From Vermiphilus sp. (GTDB lineage: Bacteria; Ratteibacteria; UBA8468; B48-G9; JAFGKM01): a stretch of 7,305 bases of DNA. Location: NCBI GenBank assembly GCA_020722825.1, contig DYKC01000051.1:1-7305 (forward strand), read 5' to 3'. The notes below the pieces were generated by a model. That model had not been told where the DNA came from. It saw nothing but the letters and a program-made list of their open reading frames with translations, and did no database searches. Shown one piece after another: positions 1 through 4,556 of the stretch (position 1 is its first letter; each line of letters begins with the position of its first letter). A program made the translations under genes and the position numbers.

Positions 1-260
1 AGCCCTCTGAAAGGAGACCTCACAATGAATAATAGAATACCACCATCTGAGAAAATAAGCAAGGAGATTATGTGATATGAGATGCAAACTTTTAGGGACG
101 CTTCCAATTTATTGCATCATATACATTTTATTTCTCATATGTTTGAAGAAGTATTTTCCAACTCTCAGACAATTGAAGACTCTAGGCTCCTACTATTTCC
201 AATAAATGTTTCTTTATTATATCCTGTCTTGTAATCAATCCCGAACGCATTAGCCCACAT
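1..260. other. AT-rich region without a convincing gene
   Basis: No recognisable gene lies here. On the plus strand, frame 1 is open from the window edge to a TGA at 73-75 and contains an ATG at 25 preceded by AAGGAG at 11-16. The same frame reopens after the TGA, with an ATG at 82, and runs to a TAA at 232-234. A different frame gives a 42-codon ORF at 77-205, preceded by AAGGAG at 61-66. Its residues 9-23 are hydrophobic (ending IYILFLICL) and are followed by KK, so it resembles a tiny membrane peptide. None of these peptides matches a family I know. The region could be the tail of a gene beyond the edge, a decayed gene, or plain intergenic DNA. Base composition is clearly more AT-rich than in the four identified genes. 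Confidence 0.5.
77..205 (+). CDS. Possible 42-residue small hydrophobic peptide
   Basis: This is a short ORF whose ATG follows AAGGAG (61-66) by 10 bases, which is acceptable Shine-Dalgarno spacing. The peptide begins MRCKLLGTLP, has a hydrophobic stretch around residues 9-23 long enough for a short membrane segment, then a KK pair and a basic, polar tail. It resembles nothing I can name. AT-rich DNA easily yields hydrophobic open frames of this size by chance, and another frame (ATG at 82, stop at 232-234) is open over the same bases. A candidate plus-strand terminator at 262-308 is the only other support. I regard it as more likely spurious than real. Confidence 0.15.
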   Translation: MRCKLLGTLPIYCIIYILFLICLKKYFPTLRQLKTLGSYYFQ

Positions 261-261
261 A

Positions 262-308
262 GGGTATTGTTATGGCCTGCTATCCCCGTCGCCAATCCCT
301 TTTTTTTT
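262..308 (+). terminator. Possible rho-independent terminator, plus strand
   Basis: GGGTATTG (262-269) can pair with CAATCCC (293-299): seven base pairs with one bulged T, around a 23-base loop. Nine T residues (300-308) follow immediately. The T run is a good terminator feature, but the stem is short and the loop long, so this is moderate evidence. It would end a plus-strand transcript entering from the left edge. Read on the minus strand it has an A run and would not terminate leuC. Confidence 0.35.
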
Positions 309-390
309 ATCTTTTTCCGGGCTCTGGGAAAGGATTACTGCCAAGGATAACCCTGCTTATCTTCAGGTTTTGGATTTTTATGAGGTCCAT
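307..390 (-). pseudogene. Short broken-looking open frame just after leuC
   Basis: An ATG at 390-388 starts two bases after the leuC stop (395-393), the spacing expected of a translationally coupled downstream gene. The frame reads 27 codons, beginning MDLIKIQNLKIS and containing RVILGSNPF, and then hits TAA at 309-307 exactly at a nine-A run on this strand. Past the A run both other minus-strand frames stay protein-like for some distance. One reads about 40 codons to a stop at 184-182; the other has one stop and then continues with WANAFGIDYKTGYN. The ILGSNPF string recalls the first strand of barrel-type enzymes, but I cannot assign a family. It does not look like the start of LeuD. It may be a frameshifted gene remnant, a sequencing indel in the homopolymer, or chance. 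No clear Shine-Dalgarno site precedes it. Confidence 0.25.
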
Positions 391-392
391 TA

Positions 393-1646
393 TTATATCT
401 CATCTGGATGACAGATTTTTCCTTTTATTGCACTTGCGGCTGCCACCTCAGGGTTTGAAAGATATACATAACTTTCAGTATGTCCCATTCTGCCAATAAA
501 ATTCCTGTTGGTTGTTGCAATTGCAACCTCTCCCTTGCCCAGTACTCCCATATGTCCGCCCAGACAGGGACCGCAGGTGGGGGGACTTATTACACAGTTT
601 GCGGCAAGGAAGATTTCTATCAGTCCTTCCTTGAGCGCCTGTGCATAAATCTTCTGTGTTGCAGGTATGATTATACACCTTACTTCAGGGTGAACCATAT
701 GTCCGTTCAGTATACCTGCTGCTCTCCTTAGGTCGGTTATTCTGCCGTTGGTGCAGGAACCGATTACCGCCTGGTCAATTTTCACATCGGAGTATTCGGT
801 AACGTCTTTTGAATTGGACGGCAGATGCGGAGCTGCAACCTGCGGCTGTATTTTTTCAGCGTCAATCTCAAATATCTTCTCATATTCAGCATTTTCATCA
901 CTTCTTAACAGTATTTTCTGGCTGCCTCCGGAGATTTCTTCCAGATATGCCTGTGTTATATCATCGGGCTCTATGATGCCGTTTTTTGCTCCTGCTTCTA
1001 TAGCCATGTTGCAGATTGTGAACCTGTCATCCATTGGAAGGTTGTGAATGGTTTCCCCGGTAAATTCCATTGATTTATATGAAGCGCCATTCACCCCTAT
1101 TTTCCGGATTGTATAAAGTATTATATCCTTACCCCCTACATATTTATTCCGCTTGCCTGTATAATTAAATCTGATTGTGAAAGGCACCTTTATCCATACC
1201 TTCCCAGTAATCATTGCTGCCGCAATGTCAGTACTTCCCATCCCTGTGGAAAAAGCGCCCACAGCTCCATAGGTGCAGGTATGACTGTCAGCTCCTACTA
1301 TAAAGTCGCCGGGTAGTGTGAGTCCTTCTTCAGGCAGAAGGGCATGTTCAATTCCAACCCTTCCTATTTCGTAAAACCTGACCCTGTGTTTTCTGGCAAA
1401 CTCCCGCAGTTGTTTTACCAGTTCCGCACTTTTGATATCCTTGCAGGGAGTAAAATGGTCAGGGACAAGAACTATTTTGTCCGGGTCAAAGACCTTCCTT
1501 GCACCTGCCTTTTCAAACTCCTCTATTGCGAGTGGACCGGTTATGTCATTTGCAAGAACGAGGTCAACGCTGCTGTCTACAAACTCGCCTGGCCTGACAG
1601 ACTCCTTTCCAGAGTGTTTCGCAATTATCTTTTCTGTTACTGTCAT
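393..1646 (-). CDS. leuC: 3-isopropylmalate dehydratase large subunit (LeuC, short type)
   Basis: With the small subunit LeuD, this enzyme isomerises 2-isopropylmalate to 3-isopropylmalate through a dehydration-hydration cycle on a [4Fe-4S] cluster, the second committed step of leucine synthesis, in the cytoplasm. The three cluster cysteines are visible: C298 in GSCTNGR, and C358 and C361 in PTCGPCLGG. The active-site segment GADSHTCTYGA lies near residue 118 and RNFIGRMG near 381. At 417 residues it belongs to the short LeuC/homoaconitase-large-subunit type of archaea and many bacteria, not the roughly 466-residue E. coli type. Homoaconitase or methylmalate dehydratase activity cannot be excluded from sequence, but the adjacent leuA favours leucine synthesis. 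I chose the ATG at 1646 because GAGG (1656-1653) lies six bases upstream. A TTG at 1658 would add four residues but has AAGGAG only one base before it. No leuD follows in the window, which is unusual. Confidence 0.95.
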   Translation of the reverse strand: MTVTEKIIAKHSGKESVRPGEFVDSSVDLVLANDITGPLAIEEFEKAGARKVFDPDKIVLVPDHFTPCKDIKSAELVKQLREFARKHRVRFYEIGRVGIEHALLPEEGLTLPGDFIVGADSHTCTYGAVGAFSTGMGSTDIAAAMITGKVWIKVPFTIRFNYTGKRNKYVGGKDIILYTIRKIGVNGASYKSMEFTGETIHNLPMDDRFTICNMAIEAGAKNGIIEPDDITQAYLEEISGGSQKILLRSDENAEYEKIFEIDAEKIQPQVAAPHLPSNSKDVTEYSDVKIDQAVIGSCTNGRITDLRRAAGILNGHMVHPEVRCIIIPATQKIYAQALKEGLIEIFLAANCVISPPTCGPCLGGHMGVLGKGEVAIATTNRNFIGRMGHTESYVYLSNPEVAAASAIKGKICHPDEI

Positions 1647-1652
1647 TTTTTG

Positions 1653-1665
1653 CCTCAAACTCCTT
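1653..1665 (-). promoter_or_regulatory. leuC ribosome binding region that decides the start
   Basis: Read on the minus strand, AAGGAG spans 1665-1660 and GAGG spans 1656-1653. GAGG is six bases before the ATG at 1646-1644, whereas AAGGAG abuts the alternative TTG at 1658-1656 with one base between. The spacing favours the ATG as the start. Confidence 0.6.
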
Positions 1666-1700
1666 CCCCCGAACTCTTTAAAAGACTGGATTAAGGATTC

Positions 1701-1760
1701 GGGAAAAATCTTCCCTGCTTTTGTCTTTTCCGAACCTCCAATTCCGACCCCCGAACCTCC
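1701..1760. repeat. Short direct repeats and small hairpin between leuA and leuC
   Basis: CCGAACCTCC occurs twice (1730-1739 and 1751-1760), 21 bases apart, and a partial copy CCGAACTC is at 1669-1676. On the coding strand these read GGAGGTTCGG. Beside them GGGAA (1701-1705) pairs with TTCCC (1711-1715) around a five-base loop, with no T run on the leuC-sense strand. The function is unknown. They could be decayed repeat copies or part of the leuC leader. Confidence 0.5.
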
Positions 1761-1807
1761 TGCCTTTCATTGGGAGAAGTTTTGTTTTTGTGTCCTGTGT
1801 TATCTCG

Positions 1808-1849
1808 TTCTCCTCTCCATTGAAGAGAGAGGATTAAGGTGAGAGTGAA
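1808..1849. repeat. REP-like intergenic hairpin repeat after leuA
   Basis: TCCTCTC (1811-1817) and GAGAGGA (1827-1833) form a perfect seven-base stem around a nine-base loop. They are followed by TTAAGGTGAGAGTGA, so the whole reads as a purine/pyrimidine-biased CTCTCC...GGAGAGG-TTAAGGTGAGGGTGA-type unit. From memory, sequences of this pattern recur between genes in many environmental bacterial genomes, so I call it REP-like by resemblance. Its dispersal cannot be tested in this window. It starts about 25 bases after the leuA stop and could stabilise leuA mRNA or weaken read-through into leuC. Confidence 0.5.
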
Positions 1850-1857
1850 TTGGTTTG

Positions 1858-3390
1858 TCAATCTCCTTTATATTTTGTTCTGACAAGATTTTTCCTCACA
1901 AGGTATCTGTTAATGGCATTAAGGTATGCCTTACCGCTTGCCTCTATAATATCTGTACTTACGCCCTTGCCGACAATCTTGAGTCCTTCCGTTTCCAGTG
2001 AGAGTGTTACCTCGCCCTGGGCATCCTGTCCGCCGGTTATTGCAGCGATTTTATATTCCCTGAGAGTAGGAGAAATTCCTGTTACCCGATTTATTGCTTT
2101 GTAAAGAGCATCAACCGGACCATCGCCTCTTGAAGCATCTTCGTAAATCTTGTCACCTTTCTTTATCCTCACGGTCGCACTGGGTATGGTTGAAGAACCG
2201 GAAATTATATGAAAATACTCAAGGGTGTAGGTCGGCTCTTCTATCTTGATTTCCTCTTCTTCCGTAAGAACTATAAGGTCTATATCTGTAATCTCTTTCT
2301 TCTTGTCGGCGAGTTTCTTGAATCTATCAAAGACTCTGTCAATCTGTTCTTCATTCAACTGGAACCCGAGATTTTCTATTCTTGCCTTTAGTGCGTGCCT
2401 GCCTGAATGTTTACCAAGAACCAGTTTGCTTTCAGGCATGCCAATCATTTCCGGCCTCATAATCTCGTAGGTTAAACGGTTTTTGAGGATGCCGTCCTGG
2501 TGTATCCCTGCTTCATGACGGAATGCATTCTCGCCTATGATTGCCTTGTTGGGCTGGACAGGAACACCTGTTAGAGAAGAGACCATCCTGCTGGTTCTAT
2601 AAATCTCTTTTGCCATAATATTGGTTTCAAGGTTATACAGGTCTTTTCTCACGACCAGGTTCATAATAATCTCTTCAAGTGCGGCGTTTCCTGCTCTTTC
2701 TCCTATGCCATTTATCGTGCATTCAACCTGTCTTGCTCCATTAAGTACTGCTTCAAGTGAGTTTGCCACTGCCAGTCCCAGGTCATTGTGGCAGTGTACG
2801 CTTATGACAACATTATCGGGGAGATTCCCTTTCAGATATTTTATCAGCGAGCCGTATTCGGAAGGGATGGCATAACCTACGGTGTCGGGTATATTTACGG
2901 TTTTTATCCCTTCCGATACCACCGCTTTCAAAACCTCCAGCAGGAAATCCGGTTCTGTTCTTGATGCATCTTCCGGTGAAAACTCCACATCGTCAATATG
3001 TTTTTTTGCAAAAGAGGCCTTTTCAACGGCAATTTTTAATATCTCGTCTTTTGCCTTATGCAGTTTATATTTCCTGTGTATCTCTGAGGTGGCAAGAAAT
3101 ATGTGGAGGCGCGGTTTTGCGGCTGTCTCAAGAGACCTCAATGCAATCTCTATGTCTTCGTCCTTGCACCTTGCCAATGCGCAGACAATAGATCTTTTTA
3201 TCCTTTTCCCCACCAGACTTACTGCTTTTGCATCATCCTCCGAAGCCATGGGAAAGCCGGCTTCTATGACGTCAACACCGAGCCGTTCCAGTTGTTCTGC
3301 AATTTTTATTTTTTCCTCGCTTGTTAAACTTGCCCCAGGTGACTGCTCTCCATCCCTCAGTGTGGTATCAAATATAATTACCTTTTCCAT
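1858..3390 (-). CDS. leuA: 2-isopropylmalate synthase
   Basis: This enzyme condenses acetyl-CoA with 2-ketoisovalerate to give 2-isopropylmalate, the entry step of leucine synthesis. The N-terminal HMGL-like barrel (about residues 1-270) shows FDTTLRDGEQSPGA at 7-20, with metal-binding D8 and catalytic-region R12. It also shows VHCHNDLG with metal ligands H199 and H201, and GIGERAGN ending in N235. A linker region contains NAFRHEAGIHQDG (about 288-300) and GKHSGRHAL. The C-terminal allosteric LeuA dimer domain (about 375-500) includes IPSATVR and GKGVSTDIIEAS, so leucine feedback control is likely. The 510-residue length matches the family (E. coli about 523). Citramalate synthase is the main alternative; the C-terminal motifs look more like true LeuA. 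I use the ATG at 3390, preceded by GGAGAG. The frame stays open another 42 codons upstream to a TTG inside rsmE, but that part has no family resemblance and contains the promoter. Confidence 0.95.
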   Translation of the reverse strand: MEKVIIFDTTLRDGEQSPGASLTSEEKIKIAEQLERLGVDVIEAGFPMASEDDAKAVSLVGKRIKRSIVCALARCKDEDIEIALRSLETAAKPRLHIFLATSEIHRKYKLHKAKDEILKIAVEKASFAKKHIDDVEFSPEDASRTEPDFLLEVLKAVVSEGIKTVNIPDTVGYAIPSEYGSLIKYLKGNLPDNVVISVHCHNDLGLAVANSLEAVLNGARQVECTINGIGERAGNAALEEIIMNLVVRKDLYNLETNIMAKEIYRTSRMVSSLTGVPVQPNKAIIGENAFRHEAGIHQDGILKNRLTYEIMRPEMIGMPESKLVLGKHSGRHALKARIENLGFQLNEEQIDRVFDRFKKLADKKKEITDIDLIVLTEEEEIKIEEPTYTLEYFHIISGSSTIPSATVRIKKGDKIYEDASRGDGPVDALYKAINRVTGISPTLREYKIAAITGGQDAQGEVTLSLETEGLKIVGKGVSTDIIEASGKAYLNAINRYLVRKNLVRTKYKGD

Positions 3391-3394
3391 TTTT

Positions 3395-3400
3395 CTCTCC
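3395..3400 (-). promoter_or_regulatory. leuA Shine-Dalgarno site
   Basis: GGAGAG read on the minus strand lies four bases before the ATG at 3390-3388. Four residues upstream an in-frame ATG (3402) overlaps the first base of this region and has no comparable site, so the ATG at 3390 is preferred. The spacing is slightly short. Confidence 0.6.
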
Positions 3401-3409
3401 ATATAACTT

Positions 3410-3440
3410 ATTATAGTACCACAAAAATGGGGGGTATCAA
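3410..3440 (-). promoter_or_regulatory. Candidate sigma70-type promoter for leuA
   Basis: On the minus strand a perfect TATAAT occupies 3415-3410 and TTGATA (five of six matches to TTGACA) occupies 3440-3435, with a 19-base spacer that is longer than ideal. Transcription would start near 3403, giving a leader of only about 13 bases that holds little beyond the Shine-Dalgarno site. If correct, there is no room for a T-box or leader-peptide attenuator. Confidence 0.55.
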
Positions 3441-3454
3441 AATATAGATGTTTA

Positions 3455-3504
3455 TTTGACTGTAATTCCAACATAAGGGCTGTTAAAGATAAACTGCAGT
3501 CAAA
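3455..3504. repeat. Eight-base inverted repeat at the rsmE end
   Basis: TTTGACTG (3455-3462) and CAGTCAAA (3497-3504) are perfect inverted copies separated by 34 bases, overlapping the rsmE stop codon. No T run follows on the minus strand, so it is a weak terminator candidate at best. It could equally be an operator upstream of the leuA promoter, or chance. Confidence 0.3.
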
Positions 3505-4249
3505 GTGAATTTTCAAGTTCGTAGATGGTGAGTGCGGAGGCTATGACAGAAGCAGTTTCAACCTTCAGTATCCTTTTCCCTATGCTTGCTGCAGCAACCC
3601 CATAATCTTTCGCCAGAGACACCTCTTCTTCGGTGTACCCTCCTTCAGGTCCTACAAATATTTTAATGAAAGCATCTTTCTTTAAGCCTGTATTTTCCTG
3701 TATTATTTGCCGCAAAGGGGTGACTGCGCTTTCCCAGAAGATTATGGACAGGTCGGATTTTATCTTTACTGCATCCTCAAACTTCATAACCTCGGATATT
3801 TCCATGACAAGTTCCCTTCCGGAAATTCTGGAGGACTCTGCAGATATTTTACGCCAGCGGTCAGTTTTTTGCCTCATCCTTTCAACAGGGGAATTGACTA
3901 TGACTCTTTTACTGATAACAGGAACTATTTTTTTGACACCCAATTGGGAAACTTCTCTGATTATAGAATCCATCTTACCGCTTTTGGGGACGCTCTGGAA
4001 GAGATGAAGGTCAAAAGGCGTTTCAAAATCAACATTTCTTTTCAATTCAAGAATTGTTCCCTGGAGAAAATCCCTTTCTACAGCGTCTATGTTGATTGTA
4101 TAACTCAAGCCTCTGCCGTCAAATCCTGAAAAAACATCCCCCTTTTTCATTCTTAAAACTTTTCTCAGGTAATGAAACGTGCCCCCATGAATTTGAATAG
4201 TGCCGGTATTTACTGTGCAATCCCGGGCGTCCATATAAATTCTTTTCAT
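3500..4249 (-). CDS. rsmE: 16S rRNA (uracil-1498-N3)-methyltransferase RsmE
   Basis: This enzyme transfers a methyl group from S-adenosylmethionine to N3 of U1498 in 16S rRNA of the assembled 30S subunit. It is a SPOUT (knotted) methyltransferase. The N-terminal PUA-like RNA-binding part spans roughly residues 1-70 (FHYLRKVLRMKKGD). The catalytic domain follows, with QSVPKSGKMDSIIREVSQLGV at about 85-105, RWRKISAESSRISGRE at about 131-146, and the cofactor-loop motifs FVGPEGGYTEEE (198-209) and IGKRILKVETAS (223-234). The 249-residue length is normal. The start at 4249 gives MKRIYM, which aligns with the usual MRRFFV-type N-terminus. Neither this ATG nor the one at 4234 has a clear Shine-Dalgarno site. 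In many genomes rsmE follows prmA; here it stands first, divergent from ppdK and 109 bases ahead of leuA. Confidence 0.95.
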   Translation of the reverse strand: MKRIYMDARDCTVNTGTIQIHGGTFHYLRKVLRMKKGDVFSGFDGRGLSYTINIDAVERDFLQGTILELKRNVDFETPFDLHLFQSVPKSGKMDSIIREVSQLGVKKIVPVISKRVIVNSPVERMRQKTDRWRKISAESSRISGRELVMEISEVMKFEDAVKIKSDLSIIFWESAVTPLRQIIQENTGLKKDAFIKIFVGPEGGYTEEEVSLAKDYGVAAASIGKRILKVETASVIASALTIYELENSL

Positions 4250-4291
4250 CTTATAACTGGCTACAAAATAGAACGGTCAAGTCCAATTTCT

Positions 4292-4357
4292 TCTGGAAAA
4301 AGATTTCTTTTGTAAGATATCCCTATAGGATACCTCACACCATTATCTTTTTCCAGA
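4292..4357. repeat. Perfect 13-base inverted repeat in divergent region
   Basis: TCTGGAAAAAGAT (4292-4304) and ATCTTTTTCCAGA (4345-4357) are exact reverse complements 40 bases apart. The loop holds a second small inverted repeat, TATCC (4318-4322) and GGATA (4328-4332). It is not followed by a T run on either strand, so it is not a standard terminator. It lies upstream of both ppdK promoter candidates. It would be part of the rsmE leader RNA if rsmE is transcribed from further right. It may be a binding site pair, an RNA structure, or a small mobile-element relic. Confidence 0.7.
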
Positions 4358-4392
4358 CATTTTAAGACATTACCATTTGACTACCATTTGAC
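4355..4392. repeat. Two tandem short direct repeats upstream of ppdK
   Basis: AGACATT occurs at 4355-4361 and 4365-4371, ten bases apart. TACCATTTGAC occurs twice in perfect tandem at 4371-4381 and 4382-4392. Repeat periods of 10 and 11 bases are about one helical turn, as in binding-site arrays. The second TACCATTTGAC overlaps the -35 box of the upstream ppdK promoter candidate, suggesting a regulatory role. The first AGACATT overlaps the right arm of the 13-base inverted repeat. Confidence 0.65.
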
Positions 4393-4415
4393 AGCAGGAG
4401 GAAAAAGGGTAAAAT
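4388..4415 (+). promoter_or_regulatory. Candidate upstream promoter (P1) for ppdK
   Basis: TTGACA (4388-4393, perfect -35) and TAAAAT (4410-4415, five of six for -10) are separated by 16 bases. Transcription would start near 4422, giving a leader of about 135 bases. The -35 box is contained in and just past the tandem TACCATTTGAC repeat, so a protein bound there would directly affect this promoter. Confidence 0.55.
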
Positions 4416-4464
4416 AAAAAGATGTAAAAACTTCTGATTCAAAATCCAGAAAGGAAGAAACAAA

Positions 4465-4492
4465 TTGTAAACGCTTGTTTTTCCGATATACT
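4465..4492 (+). promoter_or_regulatory. Candidate downstream promoter (P2) for ppdK
   Basis: TTGTAA (4465-4470, four of six for -35) and TATACT (4487-4492, five of six for -10) are separated by 16 bases, with a start near 4499 and a leader of about 57 bases. The spacer and -35 box contain TGTAAACGCTTGTT (4466-4479). Its left ten bases resemble operators of LacI/CcpA-family regulators (central CG flanked by AAA), but the right half is degenerate. Confidence 0.5.
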
Positions 4493-4545
4493 ATAGGGGG
4501 AAATCCGATTCTTCTCTCAAAATACGTTCGGGGCAAGCGAGACAG

Positions 4546-4550
4546 GGAGG
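4546..4550 (+). promoter_or_regulatory. ppdK Shine-Dalgarno site
   Basis: GGAGG lies six bases before the ATG at 4557, a strong site with near-ideal spacing. It fixes the start, which also agrees with the conserved KYVYFFGGGKADGDGSM N-terminus of the family. Confidence 0.8.
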
Positions 4551-4556
4551 AATAAG

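Noticed and set aside
1701..1715. GGGAA/TTCCC hairpin as a terminator
   Set aside because: The stem is only five pairs, and no T run follows on the leuC-sense strand.
1678..1770. 30-codon basic ORF on the minus strand between leuA and leuC
   Set aside because: It lacks a ribosome binding site, and its repetitive RRFGG/WRFG content follows from the GGAGGTTCGG direct repeat.
1432..1842. 136-codon plus-strand open frame over the leuC start and upstream gap
   Set aside because: Most of it is antisense to leuC, and it has no good ribosome binding site or known motif.
2882..3406. 174-codon plus-strand open frame opposite leuA
   Set aside because: It is antisense to the leuA N-terminal barrel, whose motifs are unmistakable; the serine- and phenylalanine-rich peptide is a reverse-strand artefact.
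3391..3516. 42-residue N-terminal extension of LeuA from a TTG overlapping rsmE
   Set aside because: The extension has no family counterpart and covers the promoter and Shine-Dalgarno site that fit the ATG at 3390.
4250..4290. TTGACC on the minus strand (4280-4275) as a -35 box for rsmE
   Set aside because: The only -10-like sequence at suitable distance (TATAAG at 4255-4250) abuts the rsmE ATG with a 19-base spacer, so it would give a leaderless or truncated message; not convincing.
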